The translations under genes and the position numbers were made by a program. A stretch of DNA of 19,433 nucleotides from Streptomyces regalis (GTDB lineage Bacteria > Actinomycetota > Actinomycetes > Streptomycetales > Streptomycetaceae). The stretch is taken from assembly GCF_001509475.1 (NCBI RefSeq), contig NZ_LLZG01000045.1:1-19433 (forward strand), given 5' to 3'. Shown in pieces: positions 1 through 6,704 of this stretch (positions within the stretch are counted from its first letter, which is position 1; the number at the start of each line of letters is the position of its first letter). Below the pieces are notes generated by a model. It made no database searches, was not told the DNA's origin, and worked only from the letters and a program-made list of their open reading frames with translations.

Positions 1-18
1 GGGCACGGTGAGTCGCGA

Positions 19-60
19 GGGGGGCGTGGGGTGGGGCGTGGGGTGGGGCATGGGATGGGG
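19..60 (+). repeat. G-rich tandem repeat, G-quadruplex-like
   Basis: Runs of four or more G are separated by one to three bases, and a unit of about 12 nt (GGGGTGGGGCGT) occurs twice and then decays. Four G-tracts with short loops fit the textbook G-quadruplex pattern on the plus strand. No gene is assigned here. Function is unknown and chance in GC-rich DNA is possible. Confidence 0.4.
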
Positions 61-146
61 AGACTGCGGGACCTTCAGGGCTGCCTCCGGCGGTTGCGAC
101 CGATGCGAGCGCCGCCGCCCGCCGGGCCCCCTCGGTACCGGCGGAC

Positions 147-1096
147 GGCAGGGTCCGTGCCCGCTTCCCGGACGGCCGGCTGTACGTGAACCTGCTCGGC
201 TTCGACCGCGACCGGCCACCGCTCAAGGCCGGCGAAGCCCTCGAACTACTGCGGCGGAGCCTGGGCCTGGGAGCGTCGGAGATACCCCTGACCGACCAAG
301 CACAGGCACGCGTGCCGGACCCTGCCGGCCGGCCGGCGCCTGCCCGTCCTGCTGGACAACGCCGCGTCGGCGGAGCAGGTACGCCCGTTGCTCCCGGCAG
401 CCCGTCCTGCTGCGTCCTCGTCACCAGCCGCAACCGGCTCGGCGATCTCGTCGCCCGCGACGGTGCCCACGCCCTGCCGCTGGACCTTGCCTCCGCGAAG
501 ACCCGTCGGCGATCGACGAGTTGATCCGGCTGTGCGGCAGCCTGCAGCTGGCCCTGCGCGTACTGGGAACTCGACCGTCTGACCGAGGGCCTCGACGTTC
601 TCGGCCCCAAGGTGAGCCCCGACCTCAGGGGCGGATACCGCAACGACCGCGCCATGATGCTGGACTCCGTCGCAAGGATCAAGATCGAGCTCGGCCGCCA
701 CGAAGAGGCGCCGGAACAGGCCGAGCGGGCCCTGTCCGCGGGCAAGACCAAGGGGCGCCGCTGGATTCAGACCGGCCGGCAGGCCCTCACCCTGGCCCAG
801 GAGTCGGGGCACCTGCGCACCGAGGCGGACTGCACCCTCGCCCTCGCCCTCGCCCTCACGCTCAGGCACCTGGGCCGGCACGAGCAGGCCCGCGGCCATG
901 CCGAGCGGGCGCTGAGCCTGGCACGCGAGCGCTCGTTCCGGGTGGTGGAGGGGCAGGCGCTGTCGGTCCTGTGCGAGATCGCGGAGTCCGAAGCGGCACT
1001 CGCCACAGCCGTCACCCTCGGCCATGAGGCCCTGGCCAAATCCGCCGCGAGACCGGCCACCGCCTCGACGAGGCCCGCACCCTGCCGCCGCAGTAG
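147..1096 (+). pseudogene. Decayed AfsR/SARP-type regulator (NB-ARC + TPR)
   Basis: Homology to the NB-ARC and TPR part of AfsR-like transcriptional regulators runs through the segment but changes frame repeatedly. Frame 3 (about 150-310) has FPDGRLYVNLLGFD. Frame 1 (about 318-400) has LPVLLDNAASAEQVRPLLP, the Walker B region. Frame 3 (about 396-494) has LVTSRNRLGDLVARDGA. Frame 2 (about 497-568) has DELIRLCGSLQLALRVLG. Frame 3 (about 569-1040) carries a TPR block with GRHEEAPEQAERAL and GRHEQARGHAERALSLA. Frame 2 ends in RETGHRLDEARTL and a TAG at 1094-1096. That makes at least five frameshifts, plus a deletion between the NB-ARC and TPR parts. The DNA-binding and BTAD N-terminus and the P-loop are not seen; they may lie left of the window or be lost. 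It cannot make a functional regulator. Confidence 0.8.
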
Positions 1097-1216
1097 CGAT
1101 CGTCGGAAGAACCCGGCGCGCCGCACGGACATATTGCCCATTTTCCTATTAAATCCGGTAACTGTACGAAGTCGATCTGTCACGGATCGCAATCACCTCA
1201 CTTCACCGGAGATGAC
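1097..1216 (+). promoter_or_regulatory. AT-rich leader of the secreted-protein gene
   Basis: This gap is much richer in A and T than its surroundings, notably 1128-1160, which is typical of a Streptomyces promoter region. A short inverted repeat (CGATC, 7-nt loop, GATCG) lies within about 1172-1190. The ribosome binding site GGAG sits directly upstream of the ATG at 1217. I could not identify a convincing -35/-10 pair, so the promoter position is inferred. Confidence 0.35.
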
Positions 1217-1498
1217 ATGCACAAGCTTCGCAAGGCCGCCGTGGTGGTCGCTGCCCTCGGCAGCGTCGGCCTCCTCAGCGCCGGCACCGCCACCGCTCAG
1301 GGCATGGACGGCCATGGCGGCAAGACCAGCGTCCTGCAGAGCTCCTCCTGCAAGTCGCACGACCTGAACGTCGACGTCCTCGGCCAGGTCGGCGTCCTCA
1401 ACGGCGTGCTGGGCAACGCGCTCAACGGCGAGGGCAACTCGGGTGGGCAGGACACCCACATCGGCTCGGCCATGGGCTGCGACAACAGCGCCTTCTAG
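1217..1498 (+). CDS. Small secreted protein, rodlin/chaplin-like in character
   Basis: The product has 93 residues. The start is ATG at 1217 with GGAG about 6 nt upstream. Residues 1-28 form a clear Sec signal peptide: charged MHKLRK, a hydrophobic stretch, and an AxA-type site in GTATAQG. The mature part is about 65 residues, polar and glycine/asparagine-rich, with a hydrophobic heart (VDVLGQVGVLNGVLGNALNG) and two cysteines (one near residue 50, one near the C-terminus) that could form a disulfide. It resembles the small exported Streptomyces surface proteins such as rodlins, but it lacks the chaplin domain signature and I do not recognise the exact family. It is a stand-alone gene with its own AT-rich leader and a strong hairpin downstream. 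A role at the hydrophobic cell surface is inference only. Confidence 0.8.
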   Translation: MHKLRKAAVVVAALGSVGLLSAGTATAQGMDGHGGKTSVLQSSSCKSHDLNVDVLGQVGVLNGVLGNALNGEGNSGGQDTHIGSAMGCDNSAF

Positions 1499-1923
1499 AC
1501 CGCGGTCTGGTTCAGGGGTTCTTTTGGTCGGCTGGTCGTCCGCATGTCGACGGAGGCCGACCGACGGGATCCCCGGGCGAGCGCGGACCCCGGTGTCCCA
1601 TGGCGAGACCTACCGGTGGAGTACGGGCCGTCGCAGACGGTCCCTGGGATGTTCCGCCGATGGCAGTGCACCGGTGTCCGGCTGGCCGGCTCGACCTCGG
1701 AAACCAGTCAGGGGCCTGATCCACTTGCGCGGATCAGGCCCCTGGCCTGGTGAACACGACAGATCGGAACGGCGGCGGCTCTTTACCACGTCCACCTGAG
1801 GGCCAGTTATGCGTGCAGCCCTTCCTCTGTTAATTCTCGGAGAACTCTTCTACAACCTTCCGCACCATGCGTCGGTCTGGCTAACGCAGGGATGTTGAGG
1901 GTTCATGAAGAGGAGCTCAGAAC
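1499..1923. other. Intergenic region between secreted protein and Stealth operon
   Basis: No convincing gene is seen in these 425 bp on either strand. Open frames lack domain signatures and plausible ribosome binding sites. The stretch holds the long hairpin at 1707-1746. The last 120 bp are more AT-rich and include the small palindrome TTCTCGGAGAA at 1834-1844; this part probably carries the promoter of the Stealth operon. A purine-rich ribosome binding site (GAAGAGGAG) ends about 9 nt before the GTG at 1924. Confidence 0.5.
1707..1746 (+). terminator. Strong hairpin, probable terminator
   Basis: A perfect 14-bp inverted repeat, CAGGGGCCTGATCC at 1709-1722 and its complement at 1731-1744, encloses an 8-nt loop. 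The stem can extend to 16 bp with one G-U pair. It lies about 210 bp after the secreted-protein gene and 180 bp before the Stealth operon. There is no T-tract, which is usual for Streptomyces terminators. Confidence 0.6.
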
Positions 1924-3621
1924 GTGACCGTGCGTTCCTTTACCCGGCGGATGCGACCGCGAGTCGAGCGGAAGGCCGCGGAAAGGGTGTGGCAGCTGCG
2001 TACCATGCGCCGGCGCCGCATGGCAGCAGTCACGGACCCGCTGCTCCGCCCGGTGGCAGTGCGCGGCCAGCACCTCTACGGCCGGATCGTCACCCGGTTC
2101 AGCGCCGCTGAGGCGGCCGCCGCCAACCTCGGCCTGGTCGTCGCCGCGCTGGAGCAGGAAGGCATCCCGTACTTCCTGGTACCTACCGCGCGTACGCGCC
2201 ACACGGTCGGGGTGAACGCCGTCGACCGGGAGCGTTTCCTCACCACCCTGGAGGCGCAGAACGCGGGGAAGGCGGTGTTCATCGGCAGACCGCTGCCCGG
2301 CGGACAGCTCAAGAACCCCGCACTGTTCATCGACGGCGTACTGCCGACCGCGCTGCGCACGGCCCCCGTCCTGCGGATCGGGGAGAACCACCTCGGCCCC
2401 GCGGGCCAGCTGCTCGCCGGCCCGGAACTCGCCTGCGACGTCGAGTTCTGGGAGGACGGGGCCCAGCTCCTCGCCTCCGACGACGGGCCTCGCCGGCTGG
2501 CCAAGGTGCAGCCGCAGGCGTCCGAGGACATCTTCGCCGAGTCCCTGATCGCGCCCCGGAACAACGGCGTCACCGACGTACTCCCGGCGTCCGAGCAGAA
2601 GCCGGCCACGGTGCGGATCGGCGACCGGGAGCTGCCGAGCTTCGCCCCGCTCACCCTGCCGACCGTGAACGATGTGACCTTCCCCGTCGACGTCGTCTAC
2701 ACCTGGGTGGACGGCGAGGAGCCGGAGATGCGGGCCAAGCGGGCCCGCCACCAGGAGCACGGCATCGCCGAGATCCTGGACAAGGAGACCAACGCCTCCC
2801 GCTACACCAGCCATGACGAGCTGAAGTACTCGCTGCGCTCACTCGCGATGTACGCCGACTTCGTCCGGCACATCTACATCGTGACCGACGGCCAGATGCC
2901 GCACTGGCTCGACGACTCGGCCCCGGGGATCACGGTCGTCGACCACCGCGACATCTTCCCGCCCGACGTCCTGCCCGTCTTCAACTCCCACGCGATCGAG
3001 ACCCGGCTGCACCACATCCCGGGCCTGTCGGAGCACTACCTCTACTTCAACGACGACGTGTTCGTCGGCCGCCGGGTCACCGCGGAGCACTTCTTCCACG
3101 GCAGCGGCCTGATGAAGATCCCGGTGTCCCCGCTGAAGATAGGCGTCGGCAAGCCGCATGCCGAGGAGACGGCCACCAACTCCGCGAGTAAGAACGTCCG
3201 CCAACTGCTGCTGGAGATGTTCGGGCGGATGACGACGAACAACTTCATGCACACCCCGCTGCCGCAGCACCGCGAGACACTCCAGTCGCTGGAGGAGCTC
3301 TTCCCGCAGGACATCAGCCGCACCACGGCGTCCCGCTTCCGCTCGCCGCAGGACATCGCCATGACGGCCCCGCTGCTCTACCAGTACGCGCTGATGACCG
3401 GCCGCGGCGTGCCGGGGAAGTACAGCTTCCGGTATGTGAACATCAGCCGCCCGGACGCCGAAAAGCGCCTGGCCGATCTGCGCCGCAACCGCCGCTTCGA
3501 CTTCTTCTGCCTCAACGACGTCGACGTACCGCCCGAGGAGCGGGAACAGGTCGGCGCCCGGATGGACGAGTTCCTGGAGAACTACTTCCCCTTCGCGAGT
3601 CCCTTCGAGAAGCAGAAGTAA
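1924..3621 (+). CDS. Stealth-family sugar-phosphate transferase, copy 1
   Basis: The product has 565 residues, starting at GTG 1924 with GAAGAGGAG upstream. The Stealth family transfers hexose-1-phosphate units onto polysaccharide or glycan acceptors and is related to the human GlcNAc-1-phosphotransferase. All four conserved regions are visible. CR1 holds VVYTWVDGEEPEM near residues 257-269. CR2 runs from RYTSHDELKYSLRSL near 293 through HIYIVTD and FNSHAIE to HYLYFNDDVF near 371-380. CR3 spans about 395-470. CR4 holds FDFFCLNDVD near 525. The first 250 residues are a variable accessory domain. No signal peptide or membrane segment is evident, so the enzyme is probably cytoplasmic, acting on activated sugars or lipid-linked acceptors. 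It forms an operon with the next gene, a clear paralogue. A surface phosphoglycan or teichoic-acid-like product is inferred from the family; the substrate cannot be read from sequence. Confidence 0.92.
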   Translation: MTVRSFTRRMRPRVERKAAERVWQLRTMRRRRMAAVTDPLLRPVAVRGQHLYGRIVTRFSAAEAAAANLGLVVAALEQEGIPYFLVPTARTRHTVGVNAVDRERFLTTLEAQNAGKAVFIGRPLPGGQLKNPALFIDGVLPTALRTAPVLRIGENHLGPAGQLLAGPELACDVEFWEDGAQLLASDDGPRRLAKVQPQASEDIFAESLIAPRNNGVTDVLPASEQKPATVRIGDRELPSFAPLTLPTVNDVTFPVDVVYTWVDGEEPEMRAKRARHQEHGIAEILDKETNASRYTSHDELKYSLRSLAMYADFVRHIYIVTDGQMPHWLDDSAPGITVVDHRDIFPPDVLPVFNSHAIETRLHHIPGLSEHYLYFNDDVFVGRRVTAEHFFHGSGLMKIPVSPLKIGVGKPHAEETATNSASKNVRQLLLEMFGRMTTNNFMHTPLPQHRETLQSLEELFPQDISRTTASRFRSPQDIAMTAPLLYQYALMTGRGVPGKYSFRYVNISRPDAEKRLADLRRNRRFDFFCLNDVDVPPEEREQVGARMDEFLENYFPFASPFEKQK

Positions 3622-3636
3622 CGAGGGCTGGGGGGC

Positions 3637-5487
3637 ATGGACATGGGGGGCATGGACATCCGTCACCGCTTCGGACTGCCGGGGGGCATCCGAGCGGCCC
3701 GGAACTTTCTGGTACGCCTGCGGCTCTGGCTGACGGCCCGGCTCTGGACGCTGCGCTCGTCCCGGGCCCGACGGCGCCTGGGGGCAGCCGTCCCCGGACT
3801 GCGCCGTATCACCTTCGGACCGATACGTCTCTACGGCCGTACGGTCGCCGCATACACCGCCGCCGACGCCGCCGAAGCCGATCTCGAGCGGGTGTGCACC
3901 CTGCTGGAGGGGCTCGGCGTCCCGTACTTCCTGGTCCCCGCCGAGCACGGGCACGGTGCGCCACGGCCGGTCATCGGTATCGAGGAGAGGTACCGCGGCG
4001 CGGTTCTCACCCGGGCCGCCCAACGCTTCGCCGGCACCGTCGGGTACGTCGGCGCCGTCGGTCCGGACGGCGCCGTGACGACCGCGGTGCTGTGGGCCGA
4101 CGGGAAGCTGCCGCGGGCGCTGAGAGGGGCCGCGGTGCTCCGTACCGGCGTGGTGCGCCTCGGCCCGGGAGGGCAGGTGCTCACCGGCCTCGACACGGGG
4201 TGCGACATCGAGTTCTGGCGTCACGGCCGGGACCTCGGCACCTCCCCGGGCACGGACCCCTCCTGGCTCACCGTGCCCGGCAGCCGACTGCCCGACGTCT
4301 TCGCCCCGGCACTGGTCGCCCCGCGCCGCAACCCCGTGTCAGAGGTACTCCCGGTGGCGGCACAGCAGCCGGCCGCGACGGCGGACCGCCGCCGCAGCGT
4401 GCCGACGTTCGCCCCGTTCGCCGAGCCGGGCATCGACGAGGTGCGCTTCCCCGTCGACGCCGTGTACACCTGGGTCGACGGGGACGACCCGGCGATGGCC
4501 GCCAAGCGCCGAGCCCATCAGGCCCTCTCCTGCGACGTCATCGCCCCGCGCGAGACCGGAGCCTCCCGCTACACCAGCCACGACGAGCTGAAGTACGCAC
4601 TCCGCTCCCTGGAGATGTACGCCGGTTTCGTCCGGCACGTCTACTTGGTGACCGACTCCCAGCTCCCCGCCTGGCTGGACCCGGACGCGGAGGGCCTGAC
4701 GGTGGTCGACCACCGGGACATCCTGCCGTCCGACGCGCTCCCCGTCTTCAACTCCCACGCGATAGAGAGCCGCCTGCACCACATCCCGGGCCTGTCGGAG
4801 CACTACCTCTACTTCAACGACGACGTCTTCATCAATCGCCCGGTACGGGCCGAGCACTTCTTCCACGGCAACGGCATAGCCCGCATCCCGCTGTCCCCGC
4901 TGAAACTCGGAGTCGGCGCCCCGCACCCACTCGAACCGGCCCCGAACTCCGCCGGCAAGAACGCCCGTGAGGTGATCAGCCGGTTCCACGGCAGGTACAT
5001 CACGCACAAGTCGCTGCACACTCCGCATCCCCAACTGCTGTCGGTCATGCGGGAGATGGAGAGCCTCGGCATCGAGGAACTCGAGCGGACGTCCTACTCG
5101 CGCTTCCGCTCCACCTCCGACGTCGCTCCGGCGTCCACGCTCCACCACCACTGGGCGATCGCGACCGGCCGGGCCGTCCCGGCCGACTACCGCTTCCGCT
5201 ACGTCCAGCTGGGCACGCCGGACATGCGCCGCCGCCTGGCCCGCCTCGCGGCCGGCGAGGACATCGACTTCTTCTGCCTCAACGACGTGGACACCGCCCC
5301 GGCGGCCAGGTCGGAGGTCCAGGCCGCCATCCGCACCTTCCTGGAGCGGAAGTACCCGTTCCCGAGCCGCTTCGAAGGAGCGACCCGGATCACCACACAC
5401 CCGGTCGCGCCACTTACGGCGCGAGTCCCCCCGCAGCCGACTCGGGAGCAAGCACAGGAAGCGCAGAAAGCACAGCGCTGCGACTGA
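3637..5487 (+). CDS. Stealth-family sugar-phosphate transferase, copy 2
   Basis: The product has 616 residues and is a paralogue of the preceding gene, with near-identical motifs: AVYTWVDGDDPAM near residues 275-287 (CR1), RYTSHDELKYALRSL near 311 and HYLYFNDDVF near 389-398 (CR2), and FDFFCLNDVD-type DFFCLNDVDTAP (CR4). The gap to copy 1 is 15 nt, so the two are cotranscribed. Three in-frame ATGs occur (3637, 3643, 3652) within a 15-bp tandem duplication. I chose 3637 because GAGGG lies about 8 nt upstream. The N-terminus is longer than in copy 1 and rich in arginine and hydrophobic residues (about 15-60), which may help peripheral membrane binding. The C-terminus has an extra low-complexity tail of about 45 residues ending in Gln/Ala/Lys. 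Two related transferases in one operon suggest either alternate acceptors or a heteromeric enzyme. Confidence 0.92.
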   Translation: MDMGGMDIRHRFGLPGGIRAARNFLVRLRLWLTARLWTLRSSRARRRLGAAVPGLRRITFGPIRLYGRTVAAYTAADAAEADLERVCTLLEGLGVPYFLVPAEHGHGAPRPVIGIEERYRGAVLTRAAQRFAGTVGYVGAVGPDGAVTTAVLWADGKLPRALRGAAVLRTGVVRLGPGGQVLTGLDTGCDIEFWRHGRDLGTSPGTDPSWLTVPGSRLPDVFAPALVAPRRNPVSEVLPVAAQQPAATADRRRSVPTFAPFAEPGIDEVRFPVDAVYTWVDGDDPAMAAKRRAHQALSCDVIAPRETGASRYTSHDELKYALRSLEMYAGFVRHVYLVTDSQLPAWLDPDAEGLTVVDHRDILPSDALPVFNSHAIESRLHHIPGLSEHYLYFNDDVFINRPVRAEHFFHGNGIARIPLSPLKLGVGAPHPLEPAPNSAGKNAREVISRFHGRYITHKSLHTPHPQLLSVMREMESLGIEELERTSYSRFRSTSDVAPASTLHHHWAIATGRAVPADYRFRYVQLGTPDMRRRLARLAAGEDIDFFCLNDVDTAPAARSEVQAAIRTFLERKYPFPSRFEGATRITTHPVAPLTARVPPQPTREQAQEAQKAQRCD

Positions 5488-5502
5488 TCGCATCGACCGG
5501 CC

Positions 5503-5533
5503 GCCGGTGCCGGGAGCCGTCCCGGCACCCGGC
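5503..5533. terminator. Hairpin between convergent genes
   Basis: GGTGCCGGGA at 5506-5515 pairs with TCCCGGCACC at 5520-5529 around a GCCG loop, and the stem extends outward past one bulged C. It lies just after the Stealth operon and at the end of the convergent small gene, so it probably terminates both. Confidence 0.7.
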
Positions 5534-5736
5534 TAGGCAGCCTTGGACCGCGCGGCACGCATGCCGGGCTCGGGCTCCTGTGCGTCCTCGATCAGAAGGA
5601 TCTCGTCCTCCCCGAAGTCGGGGGCCTGGAAGGGGTTCGTCGCGGGAGGCGGCGATGCCGCGGCGGAACGGCGGGGTTGCCCTTCCGGAGCGGAGAACAG
5701 CGAAGTCGGGTCGATGAGGGGTCTGCCTTTCGTTAC
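5533..5736 (-). CDS. Small conserved-looking protein without a standard start codon
   Basis: On the minus strand a frame ends in TAG at 5533-5535. It reads back through an acidic, proline-rich peptide with PLIDPTSLFSAPEG, NPFQAPDFGEDEILLIEDA and a basic end (MRAARSKAA). Codon use is strongly GC3-biased, as in real genes. No ATG, GTG or TTG is found at the natural beginning. The position where a start is expected is GTA ACG AAA (codon at 5734-5736), one base from GTG, with GGGGG just upstream. An ATC at 5713-5715 is the only other near-start. The limits given use the GTA codon and yield 67 residues; ATC would give 60. It follows the Tudor-domain gene on the same strand. I do not recognise the family. 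It may be a gene with a lost or non-canonical start. Confidence 0.45.
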   Translation of the reverse strand, partial: VTKGRPLIDPTSLFSAPEGQPRRSAAASPPPATNPFQAPDFGEDEILLIEDAQEPEPGMRAARSKAA

Positions 5737-5755
5737 AGGCCCCCGAGGGGGCCTG
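5736..5755 (-). terminator. Hairpin between the two small minus-strand genes
   Basis: CAGGCCCCC pairs with GGGGGCCTG around a very short loop. It lies 27 nt after the stop of the Tudor-domain gene and directly before the expected start of the next small ORF. It could terminate the upstream gene. It could also mask the G-rich ribosome binding site of the downstream one. Confidence 0.55.
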
Positions 5756-5781
5756 GTGTGCCGTGACCGGGCACAGCGGTC

Positions 5782-6003
5782 CTACAGCTTGGTCATCTTG
5801 GCGTACGGGCTCAAGATCCGCATCTGCGCCGAGCCGAAATCCACGAGCGCAGCGATTCCGTCCTCGATGCCGATCACCCGGCCGAGGCCGTACATGTCGT
5901 GAGTGACCTGGTCACCCACGGCGAAGTGCTTGGGTGCCGGTGCGACCGGAGCCTTGAAGGGGCTGGTAGGCAAATGACGCTTGGGTACAGCGGGCTTAGT
6001 CAT
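5782..6003 (-). CDS. Stand-alone PcrA/UvrD C-terminal-type Tudor domain protein
   Basis: The product has 73 residues, starting at ATG (complement of 6001-6003) with GGGGG 2-3 nt upstream. After a basic, proline-rich N-terminus of about 27 residues (MTKPAVPKRHLPTSPFK), residues 28-73 read FAVGDQVTHDMYGLGRVIGIED and then LVDFGSAQMRILSPYAKMTKL. This closely follows the small beta-barrel at the C-terminus of PcrA/UvrD helicases (VGDRVTHDxFGLGTV ... IDFG ... LLLRYAPVEKL). In those helicases the module contacts RNA polymerase; it is also akin to CarD/Mfd-type interaction domains. Here it stands alone without a helicase. A role as a small RNA-polymerase or nucleic-acid binding factor is inferred. 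It belongs to the chromosomal backbone next to the tRNA-Ser site. Confidence 0.8.
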   Translation of the reverse strand: MTKPAVPKRHLPTSPFKAPVAPAPKHFAVGDQVTHDMYGLGRVIGIEDGIAALVDFGSAQMRILSPYAKMTKL

Positions 6004-6095
6004 TGCCCCCAGTATGCGCCTACGGGTATCCGATTCGCTGTGGCCGTCCACACACGCCCGGGCCCTTGCGCCGCCAGGTCGCGCAGGACGAACGC

Positions 6096-6132
6096 CAGAG
6101 GGCCGGGCCACTTTCGTGGTCCCGGCCCTCTG
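6096..6132 (-). terminator. Probable ancestral terminator of tRNA-Ser
   Basis: CAGAGGGCCGGG and CCCGGCCCTCTG form a long stem, with an inner CCAC/GTGG helix, a TTTC loop and one bulge. It sits 5 nt beyond the displaced tRNA 3' end at 6138, exactly where a terminator for the original minus-strand tRNA gene would be. Confidence 0.7.
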
Positions 6133-6137
6133 AGCTG

Positions 6138-6192
6138 GCGGAGGATACGAGATTCGAACTCGTGAGGGGTTGCCCCCAACACGCTTTCCAAG
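6138..6192. repeat. Left attachment repeat: 3' fragment of tRNA-Ser
   Basis: These 55 bp are identical to 17619-17673, the anticodon-loop to 3'-end part of the intact tRNA-Ser gene. Sequence identity stops abruptly at 6193, and the 5' half of the tRNA is absent, so this copy cannot be a functional tRNA. It marks the left end of the integrated element. Confidence 0.93.
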
Positions 6193-6445
6193 TCTTCGTC
6201 CGGGGGTTCGGTCGGGTCCAGCAGCGTCCTGAACTGCGGAGGAGCGTTCCGGATGCGCCCGGACGGGGGTGAATGAGACCAGAACTGAGACCAGCTGCCA
6301 TCAGCCGGGCCGCTTCCTCGCCCCGCCAGCGGCGCTCCTGGCCTTGTCTGAGCAGCCAGGGCAGCAGCCTCGCGATGGCCTCGGGCCACGCGAGCCGATC
6401 AGGGGCGAATTCCGCGGTCGGCCCAAGCCCGAGCCACACCAGCAT
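6193..6445 (-). CDS. Possible small ORF at the left island end
   Basis: An ATG at the complement of 6443-6445 is preceded by a good ribosome binding site (GAGAGGAG, about 9 nt away). It opens a frame beginning MLVWLGLGPTAEF and continuing with WPEAIARLLPWLLRQGQERR, which has gene-like composition for about 60 residues. The frame then continues across the TGAGACC repeats and the att repeat, with a stop only at 6020, where the peptide is plainly shadow sequence. I have cut the feature at the island edge. No family is recognised. It may be the remains of a gene of the element truncated at integration, or a chance frame. Confidence 0.3.
6274..6294 (+). promoter_or_regulatory. Paired TGAGACCAG motif, candidate recombinase arm site
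   Basis: TGAGACCAG occurs twice, at 6274 and 6286, 12 nt apart, 82 nt inside the left repeat. A near-identical pair with the same spacing and orientation lies at the right end of the island. Direct repeats close to att cores are typical arm-type sites for tyrosine recombinases. No integrase gene is present to confirm this. Confidence 0.45.
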
Positions 6446-6498
6446 GGTGTCGTGCTCCTCTCCCTTGGGGAGTAAAACGGTGAGCGCTTGCGTAGCGC

Positions 6499-6660
6499 AG
6501 CGGCAACGTCTTGAGTTCTTGGATCACCGGCCTACCGGCTGACACCCCGCTGAACGTACTGGTCCGACACGCTGCGAGCCGCTGGACCACCAGGAGCACC
6601 GACGCAACCCAAAAGGCGAGGTCACAGCCTTGGCGTCGACCGCGTCCTGGCCCTCCTGAC
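6499..6660 (+). pseudogene. Possible IS701/IS4-type transposase remnant
   Basis: In one plus-strand frame, about 6517-6582 reads WITGLPADTPLNVLVRHAAS followed by RW. This fits the signature NLPADTPLxxLVxxAKxRW found near the C-terminal end of DDE transposases of IS701/IS4-like elements. The flanks do not continue the homology and stops occur close by in the frame, so at best this is a small fossil. Confidence 0.3.
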
Positions 6661-6679
6661 ACTCATCCGACGCAACGGT

Positions 6680-6703
6680 GTGCCCCCGCGGGGGCCGGGG
6701 CAC
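6680..6703 (-). terminator. Hairpin at the end of the caspase operon
   Basis: GTGCCCC at 6680-6686 can pair with GGGGCAC at 6697-6703, and the core GCCCCCGCGGGGGC (6682-6695) is itself a perfect palindrome. It begins directly after the stop codon of the pentapeptide-repeat gene, so it is a plausible operon terminator. Confidence 0.55.
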
Positions 6704-6704
6704 G

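Noticed and set aside
1217..1498. Chaplin proper
   Set aside because: The conserved chaplin core with its spaced cysteines and GNxxxxPVN-type segment is absent.
5543..5902. Plus-strand frame of 119 codons downstream of the Stealth operon
   Set aside because: It runs antisense to the two small minus-strand genes and across their hairpin, with no ribosome binding site.
6138..6192. A second tRNA-Ser gene at the left repeat
   Set aside because: Only the 3' part is present. The acceptor 5' strand, D-arm and half of the anticodon stem are missing, so it is an attachment-site fragment.
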